Origin: Sulfitobacter aestuariivivens
GTDB taxonomy: Bacteria; Pseudomonadota; Alphaproteobacteria; Rhodobacterales; Rhodobacteraceae
Length of the DNA: 64,000 nt
Assembly (NCBI RefSeq): GCF_014763045.1
Contig: NZ_JACTAG010000001.1
Coordinates: 1,798,001-1,862,000, forward strand
Direction of reading: 5' to 3'
Shown here: piece by piece, positions 27,277 to 35,611 of the stretch
How positions within the stretch are numbered: the stretch's first letter is position 1
How the letters are laid out: every line of letters starts with the position of its first letter
The notes under the pieces: generated by a model
Databases searched by the model: none
Told to the model about the DNA's origin: nothing
The model's input: only the letters and a program-made list of their open reading frames with translations
Translations under genes and position numbers: made by a program

Positions 27277-28356
27277 ATGAAATTCGGAAAACTTCTTGCC
27301 GGTGCCACGCTGGCGCTTGGGCTTGCCACGTCGGCTTATGCCGATGGGCATGAAAAAACCAAGGTGGGCTTTGTCTTTGTCGGCCCCATCGGGGATGGTG
27401 GCTGGACCTATGAGCACAACAAGGGTCGCGAAGCGGTCGAGGCAGAGTTCGGCGATGCGGTCGAAACCGTCTATGTGGAAAATGTGGCCGAAGGCCCGGA
27501 CAGTGAGCGGGTGATGACCCAAATGGCGTTGGATGGCGCAGATCTGATCTTTACGACGTCCTTCGGCTATATGGACCCCACGATCAACGTCGCCAAGAAA
27601 TTTCCGGATGTGAAATTCGAACACGCGACCGGGTACAAGCGGGCGGACAACGTGTCGACCTATTCGGCGCGTTTTTATGAAGGCCGTGCCATCCAAGGCC
27701 ACATCGCGGGCTCCATGACCAAGTCGAACATCATCGGCTATATCGGTTCCTATCCGATCCCCGAAGTAATCCGGGGCATCAACTCCGCCTTCATCCACGC
27801 GCGCAAGGTCAACCCGGACGTGCAGTTCAAGATCGTCTGGGCCTACACTTGGTTTGATCCCGCAAAAGAAGCGGACGCGGCGAAAGTTCTGATCGAACAG
27901 GGTGCCGATGTGATCCTGCAACATACTGACTCCACTGCCCCACAGGCGGCAGCACAGGAAGCAGGCAATGTGATCACCTTCGGTCAAGCCTCTGACATGT
28001 CGCAGTATGCGCCCATGCCACGCGTGTCTTCGATTATTGACGATTGGGCGCCATACTATATTGCGCGCACCAAAGCTGTGATGGATGGCACCTGGGAAAG
28101 CACGGACACATGGGATGGCATCGGTGCCGGCATGGTGGGCATTGGTGAAATTTCAGACGCGGTGCCTGCAGATGTCAAAGAGCAAGCGCTGGCAATGAAG
28201 GCCGCCTTGGCTGACGGATCGTACCATGCATTTACCGGCCCGCTGAAAAAGCAGGACGGCAGCGATTTCCTCGCAGAGGGCGAAACGGCTGACGACGGCA
28301 CGCTGGCTGGCATGAACTTCTACGTCGAAGGCCTTGAAGGCGATATTCCGCAATAA
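27277..28356 (+). CDS. BMP-family ABC transporter substrate-binding protein
   Basis: Periplasmic receptor of the purine nucleoside-type importer, 359 residues. A typical signal peptide, MKFGKLLAGATLALGLATSA ending AYA|D, is followed by the PnrA/BmpA domain: VGFVFVGPIGDGGWTYEHNKGR, ADLIFTTSFGYMDPT, NIIGYIGSYPIPEVIRGIN and VWAYTWFDPAKE. The ATG at 27277 has GGGG six nt upstream; the in-frame ATG at 27271 has none. Last gene of the operon, followed by a strong terminator. The ligand is likely a purine base or nucleoside because of the xdhABC linkage. Confidence 0.93.
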   Translation: MKFGKLLAGATLALGLATSAYADGHEKTKVGFVFVGPIGDGGWTYEHNKGREAVEAEFGDAVETVYVENVAEGPDSERVMTQMALDGADLIFTTSFGYMDPTINVAKKFPDVKFEHATGYKRADNVSTYSARFYEGRAIQGHIAGSMTKSNIIGYIGSYPIPEVIRGINSAFIHARKVNPDVQFKIVWAYTWFDPAKEADAAKVLIEQGADVILQHTDSTAPQAAAQEAGNVITFGQASDMSQYAPMPRVSSIIDDWAPYYIARTKAVMDGTWESTDTWDGIGAGMVGIGEISDAVPADVKEQALAMKAALADGSYHAFTGPLKKQDGSDFLAEGETADDGTLAGMNFYVEGLEGDIPQ

Positions 28357-28380
28357 GCAGTTCTGAAAGAACACACGTGA

Positions 28381-28407
28381 GAGGCTCCGCAGGTGATGCG
28401 GGGCCTC
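28381..28407 (+). terminator. Hairpin terminator after the purine operon
   Basis: GAGGCTCCGCA (28381-28391) pairs with TGCGGGGCCTC (28397-28407) around a 5-nt loop, giving 11 bp with one G-U. TTGCCTTT follows. It starts 24 nt after the stop of the binding-protein gene and separates the operon from the next gene. Confidence 0.75.
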
Positions 28408-28505
28408 TTGCCTTTCGCGCATCCAGGTAGGTGCTTGCCCTTGTGAGGTTGCTTGCCACCCCGTAGATGCGGGGCATGTCAGCCAGATGACAAAGGAAAC
28501 CGGCG

Positions 28506-29774
28506 ATGAACACCCACGACACGCTTGAGGCGCAGGCGCCTCCACATGCGCCCAAACTCTTTGCGCCGCTTATCTTCAAGCGCGGGCCACAGGCCCCGAA
28601 CCGGATCCTCAAATCCGCGATGAGCGAGGTGCTGGCAAAACAGGGCGTTCATCTGCCGAACAATGCGCACCAAGAGGTCTATGAACGGTGGGCGCGTGGT
28701 GGCACCGGTATATTGGTCAGTGGCAACGTCATGATCGACCGGACCGCCCTGGGCGAGCCCGGAAATGTGGTGCTGCAAGACGGCACGTCGCTGGACCCGT
28801 TCAAGGAATGGGTCGCCGCCGTCAGGCGGGGCAATCCGAAAACCCTTTTCTGGATGCAATTGAACCATCCGGGGAAGCAGATACCGAAGTTCCTGTCACC
28901 CGAACCTGTGGCACCAAGCGCCGTGCCGCTTGGCAAAGGGTTGGACAAGTCATTTGCCCCGCCGCGCGCCCTTGAAGATGCAGAGATCGAAGCGCTGATT
29001 GCGCGCTTTGCCACATCCGCACGTTTAGCGCAGGAAGCAGGCTTTGATGGTGTGCAAATCCACGGCGCGCACGGCTATCTGGTCAGTCAGTTCCTGTCGC
29101 CTCACCACAACCGCCGGACAGACCGTTGGGGTGGCAGCGCCGAAAACCGCCGCCGGTTTGTACTGGAAATCTATCAGGCGATCCGCGCCGCCGTAGGCGA
29201 GGATTTCCCAATTTCCATCAAAATGAACAGTGCGGATTTCCAGAAAGGCGGCTTTGCAGAGGACGAGGCGCAAGAAGTTATGAAAGCGCTGGCAGACGCG
29301 GGGATCGACCTGATCGAGATTTCGGGCGGCAATTACGAGAACCCTGCGATGACCGGACACAGGCAATCCACCCGCGAACGCGAGGGCTATTTCCTTGAAT
29401 TTGCCGCACAGGCGCGGGCGCTTTCAGAGGTCCCTCTTGCGGTCACCGGTGGCTTCAGATCCGTCCGCGCGATGGAGAATGCGGTGGCCTCGGGCGCCTG
29501 TGACATGGTCGGGCTGGCGCGCAGCCTGACGCTTGACCCCGAATTGCCCCGCAACGCGGCGTGTGATCCGGCGTATACCCGAGACGTCGGCACGCCCAGC
29601 ACGGGCTTTAGGGGCATGGACAGGATGTTCATGCTGGCGATCACGTATTACGAAAGCCAGATCAGGCGGATGGGACGCGGGCTTGACCCCAAACCCGGTA
29701 TGTCTGCCTGGCACACCGTGTGGGAGAACGTGAGCGCCATTGGCGGTCAGGCATTCAGGAAACGGCGGCAGTAA
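28506..29774 (+). CDS. NADH:flavin oxidoreductase, Old Yellow Enzyme family
   Basis: A 422-residue FMN-dependent TIM-barrel enzyme. It shows PQAPNRILKSAMSEV at the FMN phosphate side, GGTGILVSGNVMIDR, QLNHPGKQ, GFDGVQIHGAHGYLVSQFLSPHHNRRTDRWGG (the family signature with paired His), FPISIKMNSADF, and GGFRSVRAMENAV and DMVGLARSLT near the C terminus. An AGGA ribosome-binding site precedes the ATG. The substrate is unknown; family members reduce enones, nitrates esters or act as dienoyl-CoA reductase-like enzymes. It is convergent with the 2OG oxygenase gene. Confidence 0.9.
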   Translation: MNTHDTLEAQAPPHAPKLFAPLIFKRGPQAPNRILKSAMSEVLAKQGVHLPNNAHQEVYERWARGGTGILVSGNVMIDRTALGEPGNVVLQDGTSLDPFKEWVAAVRRGNPKTLFWMQLNHPGKQIPKFLSPEPVAPSAVPLGKGLDKSFAPPRALEDAEIEALIARFATSARLAQEAGFDGVQIHGAHGYLVSQFLSPHHNRRTDRWGGSAENRRRFVLEIYQAIRAAVGEDFPISIKMNSADFQKGGFAEDEAQEVMKALADAGIDLIEISGGNYENPAMTGHRQSTREREGYFLEFAAQARALSEVPLAVTGGFRSVRAMENAVASGACDMVGLARSLTLDPELPRNAACDPAYTRDVGTPSTGFRGMDRMFMLAITYYESQIRRMGRGLDPKPGMSAWHTVWENVSAIGGQAFRKRRQ

Positions 29775-29792
29775 TACCCGGTAGATCCAAGC

Positions 29793-30593
29793 CTAGTCCA
29801 ACCGCCCATAAAAGGTCTGTCGCGCACTTTCCGACAGCGCGACACCCGGCGCGTCGTTGTACGCAAGCACCGCCAGCATACGCGTGCGATCGCTCTCGTT
29901 GGGCGAGACACGGTGCAAGGAATTGCGCCCCCGAAACAGCACCAGCGTGCCAGGCTCCATGGTCAATACCTTTGGCTGGGCCCTGCCATCCAGCACATCA
30001 GCCACGCCGTCATAGTTCATCTCTCCAGCGACTGAATCGCGCAGGTTTTGCACGTATTCGAAATGCGCACCGGCATCGGGTTTCTGGATCAAAAGGGTGA
30101 TTGCGAAGGACGAATTGTCAAAATGCCATCCCAGCTCCTGACCTCGCTCCGCATAATGGATGTTAATAGACGACAGGGGATCCGCATAGGGGTGCAACGC
30201 GGTTTGCCCGGTTACGCCAGAGACGAACCCACGGAAGTCCGGGTGATCGTACAGCAGACGCAGCGGTGAATTTGCCGCGATATGATCATCACAGATGCAT
30301 CCTTTTGACGAAACCACCTGCCGGTTTGCAGGATGCTCTGCCGCAAAGCGATCATCGGGTGGGGTCAGGTAAACAGAGTGGTTCTGCGCACAGAAGTACG
30401 CGCTCTTGCGGCCTTCGCGCGCTTCGATCACCATTGCTGCCAGCGCATTGGGTAAGATGAAGTCTTTCAGCACCAGCACGCCCTCACGATCCAGGGTATC
30501 GGCGCCAGCCTGTTGATAGGTGCTGTCACGGATCTGGTGCGTGGCCAGATCAACGATCTTGGACAACGACAGCGATGCGTTTTCTTTGTTCAC
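29793..30593 (-). CDS. Fe(II)/2-oxoglutarate-dependent oxygenase (HalD/ArpA-like)
   Basis: A 266-residue cupin-fold oxygenase. Iron ligands are visible as His157 and Asp159 in GWHFDNSSF and distal His227 in NSLHRVS. Arg236/Arg238 in ESDRTRML is the likely 2-oxoglutarate contact. It resembles the HalD/ArpA-type group rather than EctD: it is shorter than EctD and lacks its recognisable signature. The GTG start lies only 3 nt after the stop of the EctC-like gene, so the two form one operon. The natural hypothesis is oxygenation of the EctC-like product, but substrate and outcome (hydroxylation, halogenation, desaturation) are unknown. Confidence 0.8.
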   Translation of the reverse strand: MNKENASLSLSKIVDLATHQIRDSTYQQAGADTLDREGVLVLKDFILPNALAAMVIEAREGRKSAYFCAQNHSVYLTPPDDRFAAEHPANRQVVSSKGCICDDHIAANSPLRLLYDHPDFRGFVSGVTGQTALHPYADPLSSINIHYAERGQELGWHFDNSSFAITLLIQKPDAGAHFEYVQNLRDSVAGEMNYDGVADVLDGRAQPKVLTMEPGTLVLFRGRNSLHRVSPNESDRTRMLAVLAYNDAPGVALSESARQTFYGRLD

Positions 30594-30596
30594 AAG

Positions 30597-30992
30597 CTAG
30601 TCCTTTCTGGCTGCATAAGATCCGTCCGGTCCATGTACTTCATCGCCCTCCAGCGCAGGGGAAAAGACACAGATCAGATGCAATGGCCCGCCACCTGCAG
30701 GCACATGGATCTCGTGACGATCATGCATATTTGGAGCATATAGAATACCGGCGCGAATGATATGTTCGGTTCCGGCATCAACCGCGTGCACCGTGCCGAC
30801 GCCGCCGATACAATAACACGCTTCAATGTGATGCTTATACTGCAGCCTGAGCACCGCACCGGGCAACACCTGCGTTTCGGTCATGGAAAACCCCATGCCA
30901 TCGGATTTCACCAGCAACCGGAGCGATGTCCAGCCATCTCCAGCCGCATCACGGGCGGTGCCGCGCAGGTCGTTCCTGTCCTGAATAATCAT
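30597..30992 (-). CDS. Ectoine synthase-like protein, orphan
   Basis: A 131-residue cupin, the length of genuine EctC. The iron-binding residues known for EctC are all present at the same numbering: Glu57 (HHIEACYC), Tyr85 (GILYAP) and His93 (DRHEIHV). DGMGFSMTET and VFSPALEGDEVHGPDGSY are further EctC hallmarks. EctC cyclises N-gamma-acetyl-diaminobutyrate to ectoine. Here no ectA, ectB or ectD lies in the window, and the partner is a different 2OG oxygenase. A strong GGGAGGG ribosome-binding site supports the ATG at 30992. It may make ectoine from a supplied precursor, or cyclise another substrate. Confidence 0.85.
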   Translation of the reverse strand: MIIQDRNDLRGTARDAAGDGWTSLRLLVKSDGMGFSMTETQVLPGAVLRLQYKHHIEACYCIGGVGTVHAVDAGTEHIIRAGILYAPNMHDRHEIHVPAGGGPLHLICVFSPALEGDEVHGPDGSYAARKD

Positions 30993-31054
30993 CCGTCCCT
31001 CCCCTTTGCGCAATCAGATTGCCAGTCTTGAGCGTTCCGCGCTAGGTTTGTCAG

Positions 31055-31678
31055 ATGATTACCCTGCATCATCTCAATCGCTCACGCTCGCACCGTATCC
31101 TCTGGCTTCTGGAAGAGATCGGCGAACCCTACAAGGTCGCCGCCTACCAGCGCGACCCCAAGACCAATCTGGCCCCGCCAGAACTGGCACTGGTCCACCC
31201 TTTGGGCAAATCCCCGATGATCGAAATCGACGGCGAACTGGTGGTCGAAAGTGCCGCGATCGTCGAAGTTCTGTGTGAGCGTTTTGCCCCGCAGATGATC
31301 CCCGAACGCGGCACGCCTGCATATCTGCGCCATCTTGAGGCCATGCATTTTGCAGAAGGTTCGGCAATGACACCCATCCTGCTCAATCTCTACGTCAGCA
31401 ATCTGGGGGACGCAGGCAAACCGCTGCATCCCCGCATCACATCAGAGCTGGACCGACACTATCGCTATATGAACGATATGTTGCGCCCGTCCGGACACTT
31501 TGTGCAAGACAGCCTGAGTGCGGCGGATATCATGCTGAGTTTCCCAGCAGAAATTGCCATGCGCCAAGAGCGCGGTGACGATTACCCGGCTCTTGCAGGC
31601 TTTGTAGAGATGATTCAGGGGCGGGAAGCCTACCAACGCGCCACCCAGAAGGGCCGTTCCGCGCAAGGTGACAACTGA
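31055..31678 (+). CDS. Glutathione S-transferase
   Basis: A 207-residue cytosolic GST. The N-terminal thioredoxin-like domain begins ITLHHLNRSRSHRILWLLEE with the Ser/Arg active-site region, followed by GKSPMIEIDGELVVESAAI (cis-Pro and the glutathione gamma-glutamyl-binding Glu-Ser). The all-helical C-terminal domain contains DSLSAADIMLSFPAEIA. It is divergent from the EctC-like gene. The downstream aldo/keto reductase starts 40 nt later and is probably co-transcribed. The substrate is unknown. Confidence 0.9.
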   Translation: MITLHHLNRSRSHRILWLLEEIGEPYKVAAYQRDPKTNLAPPELALVHPLGKSPMIEIDGELVVESAAIVEVLCERFAPQMIPERGTPAYLRHLEAMHFAEGSAMTPILLNLYVSNLGDAGKPLHPRITSELDRHYRYMNDMLRPSGHFVQDSLSAADIMLSFPAEIAMRQERGDDYPALAGFVEMIQGREAYQRATQKGRSAQGDN

Positions 31679-31718
31679 TGCGTTGCGCACGAAAGCACGC
31701 CATGCCAAATCGACGCTT

Positions 31719-32657
31719 ATGTCCAAGTTGATCACCAGCCCCGGTGGCCTCCCTGCCAGCCGACTTGCCTTTGGGACCATGCAGTTTGGTGGCAAAGCCG
31801 ATGCAGATCAGTCACGCGCCATGTTCGAAACCTGTCTAGAAGCAGGCATCACCCATTTCGATACCGCGCATGTCTACACCGATGGCAACTCAGAGAAATT
31901 GTTGGGTCTGTTCGCCAAGGACAAGCGCGATGACCTGATTATCGCGACCAAAGCAGCGTATGACAAACCCGCGACGGCAGAGAATATCCGCGCCAGTGCT
32001 GACACATCGCGCCAGCGCATGCAGATGGATAGGCTTGATGTGCTTTACCTCCACCGTTTTGACCCAACGACCGACCTGCGCGAAAGTTTTGAAGCGCTTG
32101 CAGGACTGCGTGACACAGGGGTGATCCGTTATGTTGGGGTCTCAAATTTTGCAGCATGGCAAGTGGTCAAGGCTGCGGGCATCGCGTCCGAATTTGATCT
32201 GGCGATTTCGATACTGCAGCCAATGTACAACCTCGTAAAGCGACAGGCCGAAGTGGAAATTCTGCCGATGGCTGATGATCTGGGCATTCTTGTCGCGCCC
32301 TATTCGCCCTTGGGTGGCGGCTTGCTGACTGGGAAGTACGCGCAAGGTGCCGTCGGACGATTGACGGAGGATGATCGCTATGCTGCGCGATACAGTCAGG
32401 ATGCGATGCATGAAGGCGCCAGTGGATTGGCACGTTTGGCTGACGAAATGGGCGTCTCGCCAGCAACTTTGGCGGTCGCTTGGGTGGGTGCGCACCAAAC
32501 CGGCCCGACACCGATCATATCGGCCCGCACTGTGGAACAGCTTGGACCGTCCCTTGCAGCGTTCGATTTCGAGATGACACCGGAGCTTTATGCGCGCATC
32601 GCCGCGCTTGCTCCCACGCCACCACCTGCGACAGACAGGACCGAAGAACAAGAATGA
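31719..32657 (+). CDS. Aldo/keto reductase
   Basis: A 312-residue NADPH-dependent TIM-barrel oxidoreductase. The catalytic tetrad is complete: Asp and Tyr in HFDTAHVYTDG, Lys in IATKAAY and His in DVLYLHRFDP. VGVSNFAAW and SPLGGGLLTGKY follow, and PIISARTVEQL is the cofactor phosphate loop. The ATG at 31719 (MSKLITSPGG) gives the family start. Its TGA overlaps the next gene's ATG, so it is coupled to the FAD oxidoreductase. The physiological carbonyl substrate is unknown. Confidence 0.9.
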   Translation: MSKLITSPGGLPASRLAFGTMQFGGKADADQSRAMFETCLEAGITHFDTAHVYTDGNSEKLLGLFAKDKRDDLIIATKAAYDKPATAENIRASADTSRQRMQMDRLDVLYLHRFDPTTDLRESFEALAGLRDTGVIRYVGVSNFAAWQVVKAAGIASEFDLAISILQPMYNLVKRQAEVEILPMADDLGILVAPYSPLGGGLLTGKYAQGAVGRLTEDDRYAARYSQDAMHEGASGLARLADEMGVSPATLAVAWVGAHQTGPTPIISARTVEQLGPSLAAFDFEMTPELYARIAALAPTPPPATDRTEEQE

Positions 32658-33730
32658 TCGAATTCATTGTCATCGGTGGCGGCATCGCCGGGATTTCCGC
32701 AGCCGCACGCCTATCGCAGGACGCCAGTGTCATATTGTTGGAACGCGAGGACGCGCTTGGCTATCATGCCTCGGGCCGGTCCGCCGCCTTGTTCGAGGAA
32801 AACTACGGGCTGCCCAGCACGGTCGCGCTCAACAAGGCCAGTGCGGCCTATCATTTCGAGGCAAACGGCGGTTACACCAGCGCACGCGGGCTGCTGATTG
32901 CCGCGCGGGAAGATGAACGCGACGTGTTCGAGCATGACCTCAGCACCATGGGGCTCGCACGGATCAGCGCGGGCGAGGCCTGCGATCTGGTTCCCATTCT
33001 TGACCCTGCACTGGTCAGCCAGGCCGCCTATCATGCAGCAGCCTATGATCTGGATACAGACCGGATGATCCACGATTTTCGCCGTGTGGTGACGGGCAAT
33101 CAGGGTCAGGTCGTGACCCAGGCCGAGGTTTCTGACGTACGCCGCGTGACTGGCGGCTGGCAGATCAAGACGGCAACCGAAACCTATGAAGCAAAACGTC
33201 TGGTCAATGCTGCGGGGGCCTGGGCTGACCAGATAGCGGTCTTGGCCGGAATCCGGCGCATCGGCCTGCAACCGTTGCGCCGTTCGATGGCGCGCATTCC
33301 GGCACCCGGCGGTCATGATGTCAGCGCCTGGCCTATGTTCTTTGGTGTTGGCGAAAGTTGGTACGCCAAGCCAGATGCTGGTGCCTTGCTGGTATCCCCT
33401 GCAGATGAAGACCCGGTAGAACCGCACGACGCCTGGGCCGATGACATGGTGCTGGCCGAAGGGTTGGCGCGCTACGAGGCGATGGTGACCACGCCTGTCG
33501 ACCGCCTGCTGTCCTCGTGGGCCGGGTTGCGCAGTTTTGCACCTGACCGTGCGCTGGTGTTGGGCCCCGATCCTGCAATGCCAGAATTTATCTGGTGTGC
33601 CGCACAAGGTGGCTACGGATTTCAGACAGCACCCGCCGCGTCGCAATTGGTGGCGGATCTCGCGTTCGGGCGCAGCCCTCAGATCGCGCCAGAGGTCGTG
33701 GCCCAGTTGCGCCCCGAGCGCTTGCGCTGA
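32654..33730 (+). CDS. FAD-dependent oxidoreductase, DadA/glycine-oxidase type
   Basis: A 358-residue DAO-fold flavoprotein: IVIGGGIAGISAAARL dinucleotide motif, LEREDALGYHASGRSAALFEENYG, RLVNAAGAWADQIA, and a C-terminal FIWCAAQGGYGFQTAPA that closes the FAD site. Such enzymes oxidise amino acids or hydroxy acids. The gene is coupled by 4-nt overlap to the aldo/keto reductase and by 1-nt overlap to the methyltransferase, so the three share one transcript. No substrate can be named. Confidence 0.88.
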   Translation: MIEFIVIGGGIAGISAAARLSQDASVILLEREDALGYHASGRSAALFEENYGLPSTVALNKASAAYHFEANGGYTSARGLLIAAREDERDVFEHDLSTMGLARISAGEACDLVPILDPALVSQAAYHAAAYDLDTDRMIHDFRRVVTGNQGQVVTQAEVSDVRRVTGGWQIKTATETYEAKRLVNAAGAWADQIAVLAGIRRIGLQPLRRSMARIPAPGGHDVSAWPMFFGVGESWYAKPDAGALLVSPADEDPVEPHDAWADDMVLAEGLARYEAMVTTPVDRLLSSWAGLRSFAPDRALVLGPDPAMPEFIWCAAQGGYGFQTAPAASQLVADLAFGRSPQIAPEVVAQLRPERLR

Positions 33731-34380
33731 TGGCCCAAGGCTTGCCGCCCAGCGCATCTGTTGTGCGCGCACAAGAGGGTCAGAAACTTCATGCCCCGGC
33801 GGCGGCGCGGAATGCCGCCGCACTGACGGACCTTTTGCGAAAAATAGCGCCGACCCGTGGCCGCGCGCTGGAGATTGCCAGTGGGACGGGCCAACATATC
33901 ACAGCTTTCGCCAACGCATTGCGGGATATCGAATGGCAACCTACCGACGTTGATCCGGCCCGGCTATATAGTATCGATGCCTATAGAAAAGAGGCAGTAC
34001 TGGACAATATCCTGCCAGCACAACACCTGGATGCGACAGTTCCGGGATGGTACACAGACCACGCCAGAAAAGACCTGATTGTGCTGATTAACCTGCTGCA
34101 TCTGATCTCGGTATCCGATGCTCGCACAGTCGTCTCCGAGGCCGCCAAGGCGCTCGCCAAAGGTGGCGTGCTGTTTCTTTATGGCCCCTTCAAACGTGAT
34201 GGCGTGCTGACCAGCGCTGGTGATCAGCGGTTTGACGCTGAGCTGCGGGGCGCTGATCCGGCAATTGGCTACAAGGACGATCTCGACATCGTGGCGTGGC
34301 TAGGCGATGCTGGAATGGCCACCATCGAAAGCGTGGAAATGCCCGCCAACAATCTGGCGCTTATCGCCCGGAAAGAGTGA
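33730..34380 (+). CDS. DUF938-family class I methyltransferase-like protein
   Basis: A 216-residue SAM-methyltransferase-fold protein: LEIASGTGQHITAFANALRDIEWQPTDVD is a clear motif I/II pair, LIVLINLLHLIS is motif IV-like, and GGVLFLYGPFKRDG precedes a C-terminal domain ending NNLALIARK. This arrangement is that of the DUF938 family, for which no substrate is established. The ATG shares one base with the previous TGA; a longer in-frame start at 33595 lies inside the upstream gene and was rejected. Confidence 0.85.
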   Translation: MAQGLPPSASVVRAQEGQKLHAPAAARNAAALTDLLRKIAPTRGRALEIASGTGQHITAFANALRDIEWQPTDVDPARLYSIDAYRKEAVLDNILPAQHLDATVPGWYTDHARKDLIVLINLLHLISVSDARTVVSEAAKALAKGGVLFLYGPFKRDGVLTSAGDQRFDAELRGADPAIGYKDDLDIVAWLGDAGMATIESVEMPANNLALIARKE

Positions 34381-34382
34381 CC

Positions 34383-35174
34383 ATGTTGCCCATGCGCCGT
34401 TTTGCCCTGCTTGCCCTTCTTGCCCTTGCCGCATGTGGTGCGGCACCCCGTGCCAGTGCGCCACCAGCAGAGCCCGGTGTCATTTTTGCCCCTCGTTTCA
34501 GCGATGCCGATCCGGTTGATTTCTCAGGCCGCGCGCCCGGCAATTTTCCTGTGCACGGCATTGATGCCGCCCGCTTTCAGAAAAGCATCGACTGGAACAC
34601 AGCCCGGCGAAATGGCGTGAACTTTGCCTTCATCAAGGCCACTGAGGGTGGTGATTTGCTGGATCTGGAATTCAAGAACCACTGGCGCGGCGCCGCCCGC
34701 GCGGGGGTTGAACGCGGGGCCTATCATTTTTACTACTTCTGCACCTCGCCCGAGGTTCAGGCCCGCTGGTTCATCCGCAATGTGCCGCGTGGCAATATGC
34801 TGCCGCCGGTGCTGGACATGGAATGGAACCCATTTTCGCCCACCTGCGCCACAGTGCGCCCGCCTGCGGCCGAGGTACGGCGACAGATGCGCACCTGGCT
34901 GCGGATTGTCACCGATCACTACGGGCAAAAGCCCATCATCTACACAACACCCAAGTTCTATCGCGAGAACGATCTGCGGCGGATGACAGGGTGGGAATTC
35001 TGGTTGCGTTCCACCGCAAAGCAAGTGTCCGACGTCTATCCCGGCGAACGCTGGACCTTTTGGCAATATACCGCAACCGGGATTGTGCCGGGGATCTTGG
35101 GTGAGGTCGACCTGAACGTCTTTGCCGGCAACCGGGCGGAGTGGCAACGGTGGGTGGCGGCAAGAAAGCGCTAG
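34383..35174 (+). CDS. GH25-family muramidase-like lipoprotein
   Basis: A 263-residue protein with a lipoprotein signal (RRFALLALLALAACG, lipobox L-A-A-C near residue 20). Its glycoside hydrolase 25 domain shows HGIDAARFQ (catalytic-region Asp), VNFAFIKATEGG, GAYHFYYFC, PPVLDMEWNP with the DxE catalytic Asp/Glu pair, PIIYTTPKFYREND, WTFWQYTATG and VDLNVFAG. It probably cleaves peptidoglycan in the periplasm. The gene follows the methyltransferase after 2 nt, and its stop overlaps the convergent dgkA stop. Confidence 0.9.
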   Translation: MLPMRRFALLALLALAACGAAPRASAPPAEPGVIFAPRFSDADPVDFSGRAPGNFPVHGIDAARFQKSIDWNTARRNGVNFAFIKATEGGDLLDLEFKNHWRGAARAGVERGAYHFYYFCTSPEVQARWFIRNVPRGNMLPPVLDMEWNPFSPTCATVRPPAAEVRRQMRTWLRIVTDHYGQKPIIYTTPKFYRENDLRRMTGWEFWLRSTAKQVSDVYPGERWTFWQYTATGIVPGILGEVDLNVFAGNRAEWQRWVAARKR

Positions 35175-35548
35175 GTGCCAATCAGCCTGTCGATGATTAC
35201 AGCGGTCCAGGTAATGCCCGGTACGAAAGTCGACATCAGCACAGCGAGCGAGCCGAGATCTTTTGCTTTGCGCGACAGCTCATGCCGCTCGGGTCCGATC
35301 CGGTCAATCGCGGCCTCAATGGACGAATTGATCACCTCGACGATCAGCACAAACAGACCTGACACGATCAGTAATGCAGTCGCGGCCGCTGTTTGCCCCA
35401 GCCAGACCGCGATGGGGATCGACACCAAGAAAAGGATGCACTCAAGACGAAATGCTTCCTCATCACGCCATATGTCACGAAATCCAACGCTGGAGTTTCG
35501 CCACGCGGCACGCAGACGTTCCAAGCCTTTAAGCGGTTGATTGGCCAC
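35171..35548 (-). CDS. dgkA: Diacylglycerol kinase
   Basis: A 125-residue, three-helix membrane enzyme that phosphorylates diacylglycerol to phosphatidic acid. Conserved parts are the amphipathic N terminus (GLERLRAAWRNSSVGFRDIWRDEEAFRLE) and the catalytic EVINSSIEAAIDRIGPERHELSRKAKDLGSLAV, in which the Glu and Asp residues coordinate the metal. The length is typical. It is convergent with the GH25 gene, with stop codons overlapping by 4 nt. Confidence 0.95.
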   Translation of the reverse strand: MANQPLKGLERLRAAWRNSSVGFRDIWRDEEAFRLECILFLVSIPIAVWLGQTAAATALLIVSGLFVLIVEVINSSIEAAIDRIGPERHELSRKAKDLGSLAVLMSTFVPGITWTAVIIDRLIGT

Positions 35549-35611
35549 AGGTCATCCTTTCTGCACAGCCTGACATGCTGCGCTGGCCCTACAGATAATG
35601 CAAGGCAAAGA

